Shown in pieces: positions 1-8,390 of a stretch of DNA of 64,000 nt; within the stretch, counting starts at the first letter, position 1, and each line of letters starts with the position of its first letter. A program made the translations under genes and the position numbers. Origin of the DNA: Flavobacterium piscisymbiosum. Its GTDB lineage: Bacteria > Bacteroidota > Bacteroidia > Flavobacteriales > Flavobacteriaceae. Under the pieces are notes generated by a model. It was not told where the DNA came from. It did no database searches and saw only the letters and a list, made by a program, of their open reading frames with translations. The stretch is taken from positions 868,001-932,000 of the forward strand of contig NZ_JAJJMM010000001.1 of assembly GCF_020905295.1 (NCBI RefSeq), written 5' to 3'.

Positions 1-605
1 TGAAGATAGGCCTTTATTTCGGAACGTATAATCCCATTCATGTTGGCCACTTAATTATTGCCAATCACATGGCGGAGTTTGCCGATTTAGATCAGATTTG
101 GATGGTGGTTACGCCTCACAATCCGCTAAAAAAGAAATCTACCTTATTAGACGATCATCAACGTTTAGAAATGGTGCATCTGGCAACAGAAGATTATCCA
201 AAAATTAAACCTTCGGATATTGAGTTTAAATTACCTCAGCCTAATTATACAGTGAATACTTTGGTTCATTTGCATGAAAAGTATCCAACGCATGATTTCT
301 CCTTAATCATGGGCGAAGACAATTTGAAAACGCTTCATAAATGGAAAAACTACGAGGTACTTCTGGATCAATATGAAATTTATGTTTATCCAAGACTCGA
401 AGACAAAACACAAACTGGTGAAACTTTAGAAGAAGAACCAAATACTTTAAAATCGCACCCTAATATTCATATTATTGATGCTCCAATTGTAGAAATTTCT
501 GCTACTTTTATTAGAAAAAGCATAAAAGAAGGAAAAAACATTCAACCGTTATTACCTCCAAAAGTTTGGGAATATATCGATCATAATAATTTTTATAAGA
601 AATAA
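1..605 (+). CDS. nadD: Nicotinate-nucleotide adenylyltransferase (5' end cut by window edge)
   Basis: Joins the adenylyl group of ATP to nicotinate mononucleotide, giving deamido-NAD in cytosolic NAD+ synthesis. The first two bases of the window are the TG of the probable ATG start, followed in frame by KIGLYFGTYNPIHVGHL, the nucleotidyltransferase signature (FGxxNPxHxGH). Near the C-terminus ISATFIR matches the ISSTxxR motif that holds the ATP phosphates. The product is about 200 aa, normal for NadD, so only the A of the start codon is missing. It converges on the minus-strand NAD/ADP-ribose operon and is not part of it. In Bacteroidota nadD is normally a housekeeping gene, so proximity to nadV may be chance. 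Identification is firm. Confidence 0.95.
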   Translation, partial: KIGLYFGTYNPIHVGHLIIANHMAEFADLDQIWMVVTPHNPLKKKSTLLDDHQRLEMVHLATEDYPKIKPSDIEFKLPQPNYTVNTLVHLHEKYPTHDFSLIMGEDNLKTLHKWKNYEVLLDQYEIYVYPRLEDKTQTGETLEEEPNTLKSHPNIHIIDAPIVEISATFIRKSIKEGKNIQPLLPPKVWEYIDHNNFYKK

Positions 606-780
606 AAATTATTCCGTAGGAATGTCTGCTGGGTAAAACTAAATTTAAATTATGATTATACGTTCCGTAGGAACGTTTGATTAACGGTACGGATATCCTG
701 TATCAATAAAATCAGGTGTCCTTACAGGACACAGCGCAAAACGACACTACTTTTTTACCGATGAGATATTCCTACGGAAT
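606..780. repeat. Flavobacterial intergenic palindromic repeat, copy 1
   Basis: The gap after nadD holds palindromic units built on TTCCGTAGGAA or TTCCTACGGAA at 611-623, 661-675 and 768-780. The stretch ACGACACTAC, ACCGATGAGAT and TTCCTACGGA at about 741-778 recurs almost base for base at 5183-5222. This is a REP-like interspersed family, not a gene. No ORF of note was seen here. Confidence 0.75.
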
Positions 781-834
781 ATAAAATATTGGTGTTTATG
801 AAAATTCCTTTTTCCTCGAAATGAAAAAATAGAG

Positions 835-867
835 CAAAAAAAGCCTGAATTAAAATTTCAGGCTTTC
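835..867 (-). terminator. Intrinsic terminator after nadV
   Basis: Stem AAAGCCTGAA / TTCAGGCTTT with a 7-base loop (840-849 / 857-866). On the minus strand the stem is followed by a run of seven T. It lies directly behind the nadV stop codon at 874 and closes the NAD/ADP-ribose operon. Confidence 0.85.
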
Positions 868-873
868 TTGTTT

Positions 874-2343
874 TTATGCTTCAATATTAACATCACTTTT
901 AACTCTCGCTCTAATATCGCTTAAAGACTGATCAACTAAAAGTTTTCCGTCTCTGAAAACTTCTTTCAATTCGCCTTGTTTTTCTTCTTCCCATGAAACA
1001 TTATCGGTTAAATGATATACGCCGTCGACTAAATCAATTTTCATTAATCCTTTGGCTGATTTTTTAGTTCCGTCATCTGTAATTGGATCTTTAAAGATCG
1101 CTCTTCCTTCTCCGTCTACTTCACCATATGTTGCTTTCATGGCAAAACCAAAAGTATCTCTGGTATTGTATTGGTATGTAAAAGAACCAATTCCTAAAAC
1201 AACGTTTGTAGAAGCAAAACCTTTTTCTTTTAATCGTTCTGCAATTTGAGTTGCTCTAGCAACCGTGATACTATCGCCGTAAATAGCTCCAATTTGCGGA
1301 ATAAGCTCTTTGTGTCCTTTTGCATTAGTTGATCCTCCAAAAACATCCCAAAGAAGCTCAATCACGCCTTTCTTTTCTTGTTCTGTTTTTCCGTTTGGAT
1401 TTCCGCAGATAATATCAACCGGATCTCCACTATCAGGACGAATCACAACTTTACCTTCTCTGGCAACAATATCTTCTTTTAAACGTGGTAAATAATCCGT
1501 TAAAACTTTCCATAAATCCCAGGTATCAGAAACGATAGAAACGATTCCTTTTGGATAAACTTCTGTTACTAATCTTTTAAACGTTTCGCACTCGCCTTCG
1601 GTAGTTCCCATACACATTACAGAATGCTCTGTTGCTGCCACTGAACCTGCGATTAATTCGGTATCTGAATTGGCATTGTAATAATCTTCGAAGAAATCAA
1701 TTACCGGAATGGTATCTGATCCTGTAAAACTCAATAAATGTCCGGCTGCAGAAGTGATTGCCGCTTCGATTCCGCCCATTCCTCTCATTGAGAAATCATG
1801 TGCCTGCCAATCTACAAATTCAGGAACAGATGAAGTTTCGTCAGCATATTTGTCTAATACTTTTCTATACTCTTTTGCAATTGTAGCAGAGTTACATGGC
1901 AGCCAAATTACCGCAGAAAGTAAGGTTTCGAAATAATTCGTCAACCAGAAAAATTCCGGAAGTGTATTGTACATCGTAAACATTGGCACTCTCAAAGGAA
2001 CGCTTGATCCTTCTGGCAATGCTTTAAAAACCATCGGAATATATCCTAAATCGTGTAAATCTTCGATATGTTTTGTCCCAACCTGGTTTTCGCCCAAATA
2101 ATTATTGATTCTTCGTGAGTATTTTTTAACCACTTCTTCTTTTGGCTGTTTGAAAAAATCAGCATCAAAATCGTGAATGATATATTTTTTGATGAAATAT
2201 TGCAATCCAAAAAACACCACCTCATCAAGACCTTCAATTCTTGATTTTCTAGGTGTCCAGTTAGAATATACTAATGTGGTTTTGTCCGGATATTGTCTTC
2301 TGTGGTCAACTTTGTAACCGTCTGTTAATAATAGTGGGTTCAT
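874..2343 (-). CDS. nadV: Nicotinamide phosphoribosyltransferase (NAMPT/NadV family)
   Basis: Transfers phosphoribose from PRPP to nicotinamide, giving NMN: one-step salvage of the nicotinamide released by NAD+-consuming enzymes. At 489 aa it has the NAMPT length. Visible landmarks are HDFSMRG (182-188), GSDT with Asp210 at the position known to select nicotinamide over nicotinate, the phosphorylatable His in AATEH (His240), and RPDSGDP (302-308). It is the last gene of the ADP-ribose operon, 131 bp behind the phosphatase and followed by a terminator. I saw no strong promoter in that gap, so read-through is likely. A prs-like gene heads the same operon. An alternative reading is a Namat-type enzyme that joins nicotinamide to ADP-ribose pyrophosphate, as in the phage NARP1 pathway; sequence inspection alone cannot separate the two. 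Confidence 0.92.
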   Translation of the reverse strand: MNPLLLTDGYKVDHRRQYPDKTTLVYSNWTPRKSRIEGLDEVVFFGLQYFIKKYIIHDFDADFFKQPKEEVVKKYSRRINNYLGENQVGTKHIEDLHDLGYIPMVFKALPEGSSVPLRVPMFTMYNTLPEFFWLTNYFETLLSAVIWLPCNSATIAKEYRKVLDKYADETSSVPEFVDWQAHDFSMRGMGGIEAAITSAAGHLLSFTGSDTIPVIDFFEDYYNANSDTELIAGSVAATEHSVMCMGTTEGECETFKRLVTEVYPKGIVSIVSDTWDLWKVLTDYLPRLKEDIVAREGKVVIRPDSGDPVDIICGNPNGKTEQEKKGVIELLWDVFGGSTNAKGHKELIPQIGAIYGDSITVARATQIAERLKEKGFASTNVVLGIGSFTYQYNTRDTFGFAMKATYGEVDGEGRAIFKDPITDDGTKKSAKGLMKIDLVDGVYHLTDNVSWEEEKQGELKEVFRDGKLLVDQSLSDIRARVKSDVNIEA

Positions 2344-2474
2344 ATCTTTTAATTATTTAAATTCTCGTAAATTTTGGGTTTCACAGAGATCCACAAAGCT
2401 TATCACAGAGACTCGCCAAGTTTTAATTTTCTTTGTGCTGTTTTGTGTTTTTCTTCGTGTGTCTTGTGTAATAT

Positions 2475-3209
2475 TTAAGCTTTATTTCTTCCTTTTTCAT
2501 TGGGATAAAATTCCTGTACAGCATCGCTTTGCCAAAATACTTTAGTTGCAACATCGATACAACTTAATTTTCCGTAAAAACCCGCTCCGGTATCAATATT
2601 CCAGACATTGCAACCTTGCATTGGAATCTCTATATTGTAATGAAGCGTTGGCGTATGGCCAATGTAAATTTCATTATAAAGCAATAATCTTTTCGGATAC
2701 GAAAGCGAATCCTTTTTGATTCTTTTGTCCATTGTTAATGCCATTTCCCAAAGGGTTCTGTCCCAGGAAAAATTTGTTTTGTAATGTTCCTTGTCCGGAC
2801 CATGCATCGACGAAAATCCTGCGTGAATAAACAAATTATTATTTTCATCTACAAAATAATCTTTCATGTTTTCAAAAAAATTACAATGTTTTTCTTTTTC
2901 GAAAGAATCAATATTCTGATAACTTTCTATCGTTGATTTTCCTCCGTGTACAAACCAAATGTCGTTTACAACATCATTCTTCAGCCATTCGTGACACCAA
3001 ACATCATGATTTCCTCTTATAAAAATGCATTCTTGCTTTTGGGATAATTCAATCAGAAAGTCAATCACTTGCGCCGATTCGCTCCAGCCATCGACATAAT
3101 CTCCCAGAAAAACAAATCGGTCATTTTCTGAATAATCAATTCGTTCTAATAATTGAATCAATGCTTTTAAACCGCCGTGAATATCTCCAAAAACTAAAGT
3201 TCGTTTCAT
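2475..3209 (-). CDS. PPP-family metallophosphoesterase (serine/threonine phosphatase-like)
   Basis: A 244-aa cytosolic enzyme with the full calcineurin-type metal site: GDIHG (8-12), GDYVDG (36-41), GNHD (66-69), HAG near 129 and GHTP near 184. The fold removes phosphate from proteins or small phosphoesters, and bacterial relatives include ApaH-like and PrpE-like enzymes. It lies 13 bp downstream of the ADP-ribosylglycohydrolase gene in the same operon. A role on phosphorylated ADP-ribose species, such as ADP-ribose 1''-phosphate from the KptA reaction, or on dinucleotides is plausible but only inferred. The fold is certain, the substrate unknown. Confidence 0.85.
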   Translation of the reverse strand: MKRTLVFGDIHGGLKALIQLLERIDYSENDRFVFLGDYVDGWSESAQVIDFLIELSQKQECIFIRGNHDVWCHEWLKNDVVNDIWFVHGGKSTIESYQNIDSFEKEKHCNFFENMKDYFVDENNNLFIHAGFSSMHGPDKEHYKTNFSWDRTLWEMALTMDKRIKKDSLSYPKRLLLYNEIYIGHTPTLHYNIEIPMQGCNVWNIDTGAGFYGKLSCIDVATKVFWQSDAVQEFYPNEKGRNKA

Positions 3210-3222
3210 GATATTCGCTTAA

Positions 3223-4062
3223 TTATTGAAACTTATTCAAAAGGTCCAAATCTAATTTAGTCAAAAAGTCTTTCCCGAATTTATCGTTTTCTAGTTCTTC
3301 ATACAAAAACGAAGGCAAAACTTTATCACAATTTTGTTTATGACTTAAAATCGCCATACACAAAGCGGCAACAGTATCTGTATCTCCTCCATAATCAATG
3401 CTTGTTTTCAAACAATCTTTCATTGAAGTTGCTTCAGAAACAATTTTTATAACGGCTTGTGTCGTTGGATAACCGTGCATATCGATTGGAGAAGTAATTC
3501 TATAATGCTCATTTTCCTTTAAAATTTCATTTAGAAATTCAATCAAAGTCGATCCGTCACCTAAATTGTATTTAAAATAATGCACAGCCAAAGCGATACG
3601 TTTTGCGCAACCAATTCCTTCAACGGTAAGGTGAGAAGTCTTTGCCTGAATTTCGCAAAACTCCATCAATTGCTCTATATTTTTTACGTAACCAATAGAA
3701 TATGCTCGCATTGCAGAACCGTTTCCGTTACTGCCGTTATTGATTATTTTGATAAAATCAGCTCCATTTTTACTGGCGTCTAAAGCATTATAAACTCTAT
3801 CAGAATATCCTCGTCTTTTATCTCTGTGAAAAACTTCGACAAACTTATCCGCAACTTTAATCTCATTCCAATTTTCATCTTCTAATAACAATTCCGAAAT
3901 TGCAATTGCCATTTGAGTATCGTCCGTATATCTTTTATAAATCTCCGTATAAAGTCCGTGTTTATGATATTGTGTCAGATTGTTGTTTTGAGAAATAAAA
4001 TCTAAATCCCGAAATTCAAAACCTGCTCCGTATGCGTCGCCTATTGCTGCTTCTAGTATCAT
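3223..4062 (-). CDS. ADP-ribosylglycohydrolase (DraG/ARH family)
   Basis: Removes ADP-ribose from modified targets using a di-Mg2+ centre. The 279-aa protein shows the family's metal motifs: IGDAYGAGFEF at the N-terminus, YTDDTQ (45-50), NGSAMR (114-119) and GGDTDT (225-230). It is the shorter of two DraG-type proteins in the operon; the other is fused to a macrodomain at 5276-6748. It sits between the kptA pseudogene (37 bp) and the phosphatase gene (13 bp). It may act on protein arginine or serine ADP-ribose, on nucleic-acid ADP-ribose, or on small ADP-ribose conjugates; the sequence does not decide. Confidence 0.92.
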   Translation of the reverse strand: MILEAAIGDAYGAGFEFRDLDFISQNNNLTQYHKHGLYTEIYKRYTDDTQMAIAISELLLEDENWNEIKVADKFVEVFHRDKRRGYSDRVYNALDASKNGADFIKIINNGSNGNGSAMRAYSIGYVKNIEQLMEFCEIQAKTSHLTVEGIGCAKRIALAVHYFKYNLGDGSTLIEFLNEILKENEHYRITSPIDMHGYPTTQAVIKIVSEATSMKDCLKTSIDYGGDTDTVAALCMAILSHKQNCDKVLPSFLYEELENDKFGKDFLTKLDLDLLNKFQ

Positions 4063-4099
4063 AAGTATTATTTTTGGTTGTTAATTTGGGGGATTCTAT

Positions 4100-4648
4100 T
4101 TATGATTTAAACTCAATATATTTTGCCGGAACCTCATCTGTTAACCAAACATTATTTTCAGACAAATAAAATTTAAATCCGTCTCTGTGCATCGCACCGC
4201 TTCTTACGGTTAGAATTTGAGGAACTCCTCACCTGCTTCCTACTTTTATTGCCGTTTCTTTATCTTTGGAAAGATGTACGTGCTGACGGCTCATTTTTTT
4301 CAAACCTTCTTTTTGAATGTTCTCCATAAACTTCCCAACGGTTCCGTGGTATAAATATTCTGAAGGTTCTGTTTCTGCTAAATTCAATTCAACCGAAATC
4401 GAATGTCCCTGACTTGCCCTGATTTTCGTTTTATCTTCATTAAAAGCAAAACGTTTTTTATCGTTGTTTTCTACTACGTAATCTAAAAGAACAGCATCTA
4501 GTTTATTTCCTTTTTGAGAACATTTCAATATTAGTTCTTCTACATCTGCCCAACCGTTTTCGTCTAGTTTTAATCCTATTTTTTCCGGCGAATGTCTAAG
4601 TACTAAACTTAGAAATTTGCTCACTGTTTTTGCTATATTTTCATTCAT
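4100..4648 (-). pseudogene. kptA: RNA 2'-phosphotransferase KptA/Tpt1, interrupted by in-frame TGA
   Basis: KptA moves an RNA 2'-phosphate onto NAD+, releasing nicotinamide and ADP-ribose 1'',2''-cyclic phosphate. The N-terminal 139 codons show LRHSPE with catalytic Arg18 and His19, IRASQGHS with the third catalytic Arg, LYHGT and HVHLS. A TGA at 4229-4231 then interrupts the frame. The same frame continues for 42 codons ([14 protein letters not shown] onward) to a TAA at 4100, giving the usual family length of about 180 aa. The segment beyond the stop includes the fourth catalytic Arg (TVRSG), so the truncated product should be inactive. The flanking residues SR*G fit an ancestral CGA (Arg) changed to TGA by one transition. 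No frameshift is needed. Sequencing error and natural read-through remain possible. Confidence 0.85.
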
Positions 4649-4665
4649 GATTAATATATTTTTTT

Positions 4666-5136
4666 CTAGAAGTCATATACACCGACTTCAACATCATTAT
4701 TTGAAAGTATTTTGAGAATAATAGGTTCTATCATCTCCCACTTTCCGCCTGCTAAACCACAGCCAATTCTTGGCATATGAACGCTGGCATTATTTTCTTT
4801 TGCGAACGAAGCTACTTCTTTCAAGCCATCTTCAATAGCATCATATCGTATTGGAGCATTTCCGTTTTCATCTTTATTGATTTTATGCTGACCAATTAAA
4901 TTTGCTACCCAAAGATCTTCTTCTACCTGAACAAACTGAACTTTGCCCAATTCAAAACCATCTTTTGATTTAAACCATTCTCTATATTGATTTTCAGGTT
5001 TTTTCCATCTTTTTGAAATCGCCATAACAAATCCTTTTCCCCAACCTCCAATATCATTACAGATATGTACAATAATTTTATTATCTTCTGATTGAGGAGC
5101 CGTTGCGTCTCCTTTTGTATATTGAATATCTTTCAT
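4666..5136 (-). CDS. Macrodomain ADP-ribose-binding protein (Poa1/ALC1-like)
   Basis: A stand-alone 156-aa macrodomain. Motifs are KGDAT at the N-terminus, HICNDIGGWGKGF (24-36) forming the ADP-ribose pocket, and PRIGCGLAGG (122-131) forming the phosphate-binding loop. This layout resembles the Poa1/ALC1-type branch, whose members remove the 1''-phosphate from ADP-ribose 1''-phosphate or deacylate ADP-ribosyl groups. It ends 17 bp before the kptA pseudogene, which fits a role in clearing the KptA by-product. Family certain; exact reaction inferred. Confidence 0.88.
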   Translation of the reverse strand: MKDIQYTKGDATAPQSEDNKIIVHICNDIGGWGKGFVMAISKRWKKPENQYREWFKSKDGFELGKVQFVQVEEDLWVANLIGQHKINKDENGNAPIRYDAIEDGLKEVASFAKENNASVHMPRIGCGLAGGKWEMIEPIILKILSNNDVEVGVYDF

Positions 5137-5158
5137 TTATTTCATTATTTTAATCAAA

Positions 5159-5223
5159 CGTTCCTACGGAACGTAATACAATACGACACTATTTTTATCT
5201 ACCGATGAGATGTTCCTATGGAA
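5159..5223. repeat. Flavobacterial intergenic palindromic repeat, copy 2
   Basis: Begins with the palindrome CGTTCCTACGGAACG (5159-5173) and ends with TGTTCCTATGGAA. The middle (ACGACACTATTTT, then ACCGATGAGATG) matches the copy at 741-778. It sits in the 139-bp gap between the two macrodomain genes and may weaken transcription through the operon. Confidence 0.7.
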
Positions 5224-5275
5224 AACTAAATCGCGCTTTTACAATTCATTATTTCCGATCTATTCTTTCTAAAAA

Positions 5276-6748
5276 TTATAAACTGTCTATTTCATTTTTT
5301 TTTAATTTTAAAGACAGTCTTTCGCACAAATCATCAATATCATTTTTTCTTGCTAATGTGGAAATCCACTTTTGTGGAATATTATCAATTCCGTAATACA
5401 TTCCAGCCAAGCCTCCGGTAATTGCTGCGGTTGTATCGGTATCTCCGCCTAAATTCACTGCTTTTAAAACAGAGCCTTCATAGGTATTAAAATTTAAAAA
5501 ACACCAAAAACTAGCTTCTAAACTGTGAAGAACATAACCTGATGATTCAATTTCATTTTCAGGATAATCCGCTATATTATTTTTTAAGACCCTATCAAAC
5601 AACTGAATTTCAGAAGGATTAAATTGTTTATCACTTAAAAAACCAGAAACAATCTTTTGCATATTTTTATATGCCTCTATTTTATCAGAACCATTTAAAA
5701 TTTCTAAACAATACACGACATAGATAAAACAAGCAAATACGGATCTAAAATGAGCATGGGTAATCGAAGAAACTTCTTTTACTTTTTTATAAATAGCTTC
5801 AATATCTCTTTCATTTTGAAGATAAAATACTAAAGGTAAAATTCTCATCAAAGAACCATTTCCGTTGTCTTCTGCAAAGAAATTACCTGAAAACCTCGCA
5901 GATTCTCCCTGAACCACTCTTGCTAAAGAATATCGTGTAGAACCACCTATATCAAATACTTTATGATGCGCTCCCCAATATCCTTCCTGCATCCATTTAA
6001 CAAAAAGTAGTGCCATATTTTCTATGTCATAACCTTTGCACAAACTTTCTGCAGTACAAAAAGCTAATGAGCTATCATCGCTCCAGGTTCCTGGAGGCTG
6101 ATTCCAACACATATAACCCATCATATCTGAAACAGGATTTTCTCTTAAAATATCTCTTGATTTAAATTCAACCGGAACACCCAATGCATCACCAACGGCA
6201 ACTCCAAACAATCCTGATTTAACTTTATACTCAAAATCGCTTTCTATTATATCACTATAAATTTTGAAATTTTCATCATCATAACAAACAAAAATGATTT
6301 TTTCGAATTGCTCTCTGTGTTCAGAAATAGAAATCATATTAATTGCAATTTCTGCAGCTAATTCTTTAGGGAATTTATATATCCCTGTACTTATATTAGG
6401 GAAAGCAATCGTTTTGATATTATTTTCAACCGCTAATTCCAATACACTTAAATAACAGCATTTCAACAATTCCTCTTCATGACTTTTGCCATTATTCCAA
6501 ACCGGACCAACGGTATGAATTACATATTTTGCGGGTAAATTACCAGCAGTTGTAATAACGGCATCTCCAACTTTACAGCCGCCTTGCTTATTTCGAATCT
6601 TAACGCAATCGTCTAAAATAGCTTTTCCTCCTTTTCTGTGAATAGCCCCGTCAACTCCGCCTCCGCCAAGTAAAGAAGTATTCGCTGCATTTACAATTGC
6701 ATCAACTTGAATTTCAGCAATGTCTGCTTTGAGAATTTCTATTTCCAT
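5276..6748 (-). CDS. Macrodomain-ADP-ribosylglycohydrolase fusion protein
   Basis: Two ADP-ribose-removing domains in one 490-aa chain. Residues 1-165 are a MacroD/YmdB-type macrodomain: NAAN (20-23), GGGVDGAIH (29-37), STGIY (120-124). Residues about 177-490 are a DraG-type glycohydrolase: GVAVGDALGVPVEF, WSDDSS (222-227, in place of the usual TDDT/S), NGNGSLMR (295-302) and GGDTDTT (434-440). MacroD-type domains hydrolyse the ester bond to Asp/Glu and O-acetyl-ADP-ribose, while DraG-type enzymes cleave N- or O-glycosidic ADP-ribose, so the fusion could attack two linkage types. Its start is 8 bp behind the NADAR stop, so the two are likely co-translated. Both catalytic centres look intact. 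Confidence 0.92.
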   Translation of the reverse strand: MEIEILKADIAEIQVDAIVNAANTSLLGGGGVDGAIHRKGGKAILDDCVKIRNKQGGCKVGDAVITTAGNLPAKYVIHTVGPVWNNGKSHEEELLKCCYLSVLELAVENNIKTIAFPNISTGIYKFPKELAAEIAINMISISEHREQFEKIIFVCYDDENFKIYSDIIESDFEYKVKSGLFGVAVGDALGVPVEFKSRDILRENPVSDMMGYMCWNQPPGTWSDDSSLAFCTAESLCKGYDIENMALLFVKWMQEGYWGAHHKVFDIGGSTRYSLARVVQGESARFSGNFFAEDNGNGSLMRILPLVFYLQNERDIEAIYKKVKEVSSITHAHFRSVFACFIYVVYCLEILNGSDKIEAYKNMQKIVSGFLSDKQFNPSEIQLFDRVLKNNIADYPENEIESSGYVLHSLEASFWCFLNFNTYEGSVLKAVNLGGDTDTTAAITGGLAGMYYGIDNIPQKWISTLARKNDIDDLCERLSLKLKKNEIDSL

Positions 6749-6756
6749 AATTAATT

Positions 6757-7284
6757 TTATTTCAATTCATCCCTAACTTCCATCAAAGCAAAACCCAAAA
6801 GATTCAACCCTTTCCATTTCTTCGGATTCATAACATCTTTATGATCACCGGCCATCCCGATTCCCCAAATTGCATCAACCGGACTTGCTTCTACTATAAC
6901 CCTGTCTTTTGTATTTAGTAGAAAAGTTTTTAAATCCGGATGTTGACTGAATTTATGATAATTCCCTTCTTTTACAATGTCAAATCTCGCGGCTAACCAC
7001 AGCGTTTCATTATAATTTTTTACTTCTCTACCAAACTTTTTAGCCTCGGCAGGAGATTTAGCCTGAAGGATTTTCTGCAGAACTGCATCATCTTTAAACA
7101 ATTCAGCTTTCTTGGCCATCATCCAGTGTTCTGCCGTTTTGTAAGTCACTTTATCAACTTCAAAAGAACTCAGCCACCATTGACTAAAACAGGTTTTAGA
7201 AATGCTTCCGTCTTTATTGGGCTGATGTCCCCAGAAAAATAAAAATTTATTTTCCGGAGTTATATTTTCTATAGTATATTTCAT
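6757..7284 (-). CDS. NADAR family protein (YbiA/DUF1768)
   Basis: A 175-aa single-domain protein with the NADAR landmarks: FFWGHQ (17-21), FSQWW (33-37), the conserved KTAEHWMM (49-56) with Glu52, and WGIGM (140-144). The family was named from its gene neighbourhoods in NAD and ADP-ribose metabolism. Members include the riboflavin-pathway N-glycosidase YbiA/RibX, and others remove ADP-ribose from guanine in DNA, paired with DarT-type toxins. No DarT is present here. The tight spacing to the purA-like gene (9 bp) and the macro-DraG fusion (8 bp) marks it as an operon member. ADP-ribose removal is the likelier role by context. Confidence 0.9.
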   Translation of the reverse strand: MKYTIENITPENKFLFFWGHQPNKDGSISKTCFSQWWLSSFEVDKVTYKTAEHWMMAKKAELFKDDAVLQKILQAKSPAEAKKFGREVKNYNETLWLAARFDIVKEGNYHKFSQHPDLKTFLLNTKDRVIVEASPVDAIWGIGMAGDHKDVMNPKKWKGLNLLGFALMEVRDELK

Positions 7285-7293
7285 TTTTTCTCT

Positions 7294-8376
7294 TTATTGA
7301 TACAAAGAAGTTAACTGTTTGAAATCCTTAGAATCGGGTGAAAACGATCCGTAGATTTCCTTAAACTCTGTTGTTATTTTTTCAAATTCATAATCCACTT
7401 CGATCTGATCCATGCAGGTTACAACCAAATTTCTTTTGGCATTTAAACTATAAGCTGCATCCAACTTTAAACTATAATTTAATAGTTCATAATCTAAATC
7501 GCCGGTTCGCAATTCTTTCTGAAAATCATTGTAAACACAGGTTTCTTCTTCGTTATTTTTTAATTTTAATTCTCTTTCATTTGCCATCCAGCCGCTTCCA
7601 TGTCGGGTTGAATAACTTCTTGTAACATAATAAACATCAACATTATCTATTTTTAATTTCTCGCAGATTTCAACTGCATTTTTGGATGTTGTATTGGCAT
7701 ACGTAACATTCGGAAAAACACCATGATCCATGTCGAGTAAAATTCCCTGGCTTCCTTCAAAAATCAGGTTTTCGTAGTTGCCTAAAAAACTGTAATCGCT
7801 GATATTCCATTTTATTTGATCAATGATTTCTAAGTAATGATCTACTTCAGCATCAATTTCACTTTCATTTAAAAAACCGTAGTAATAAGCGATTTTTTGC
7901 AATTTCTCTAAAAGCATTTGCCTTGGCGCGATCAAATCTATGGCGTAAAGTTTATACTGACCTTCGTTGCGTTTCATTGTCGCTCCAACACCTTTTCCGC
8001 AAGTTCCGTGATCCAGGTTTCTAACATTGTTTCGGTTTTGCCAAACATCAAAAGGAGTTGTTATTTTGGCTAACGGATGAATATGAAGTTCAACATTTCC
8101 GCCTTTTGCTTCTAGTTCTTCTCTTTCATTAAATAGAAAAACGGGATGAATTGTACAATGCTCGCTATAATAAGAAGGCAAACCGCGAAGTGCTCCGCTG
8201 GCAAAACTCGAATGAACGTGTTTTTTATCATCAATCATTACGGTGTGTGCCGCTTGCTGTCCCCCAGAAAACCGAATAACTATAGATTCAGGGTTTTGCT
8301 TCGCCAGAAAATCTGTTGTAATTCCTTTTCCTTCATCACCAAATCCTAAACCTATAACTATTTGAGCTGTTTTCAT
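7294..8376 (-). CDS. Short adenylosuccinate synthetase-like enzyme (PurA paralogue)
   Basis: PurA joins IMP and aspartate using GTP. This 360-aa relative is about 70 residues shorter than housekeeping PurA (about 430). Retained motifs: GFGDEGKG (11-18) with catalytic Asp14, GGQQAAHT (38-45) with catalytic His44, HGTCGKGVGATMKRNE (123-138), EGSQG with DMDHGVFPNVT, and TRHGSG. Since Asp14 is kept, it does not show the change described for the phage diaminopurine enzyme PurZ. Its place between the VWA and NADAR genes argues against a housekeeping role. A ligase acting on an inosine- or ADP-ribose-related purine is one possibility. Superfamily membership is clear, substrate unknown. Confidence 0.85.
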   Translation of the reverse strand: MKTAQIVIGLGFGDEGKGITTDFLAKQNPESIVIRFSGGQQAAHTVMIDDKKHVHSSFASGALRGLPSYYSEHCTIHPVFLFNEREELEAKGGNVELHIHPLAKITTPFDVWQNRNNVRNLDHGTCGKGVGATMKRNEGQYKLYAIDLIAPRQMLLEKLQKIAYYYGFLNESEIDAEVDHYLEIIDQIKWNISDYSFLGNYENLIFEGSQGILLDMDHGVFPNVTYANTTSKNAVEICEKLKIDNVDVYYVTRSYSTRHGSGWMANERELKLKNNEEETCVYNDFQKELRTGDLDYELLNYSLKLDAAYSLNAKRNLVVTCMDQIEVDYEFEKITTEFKEIYGSFSPDSKDFKQLTSLYQ

Positions 8377-8390
8377 TTTAATATTATTTT

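Noticed and set aside
1..605. nadD as a functional member of the NAD/ADP-ribose operon
   Set aside because: It is on the opposite strand, convergent, and separated by repeats and a terminator; it is a housekeeping gene.
4229..4231. TGA in kptA as selenocysteine or reassigned codon
   Set aside because: Other genes in the window end normally at TGA or TAG, the expected residue here is basic (Arg/His), and no selenocysteine element was recognised.
7294..8376. Calling the PurA-like protein PurZ (diaminopurine pathway)
   Set aside because: The catalytic Asp of GDEGKG is retained and there are no other diaminopurine genes nearby.
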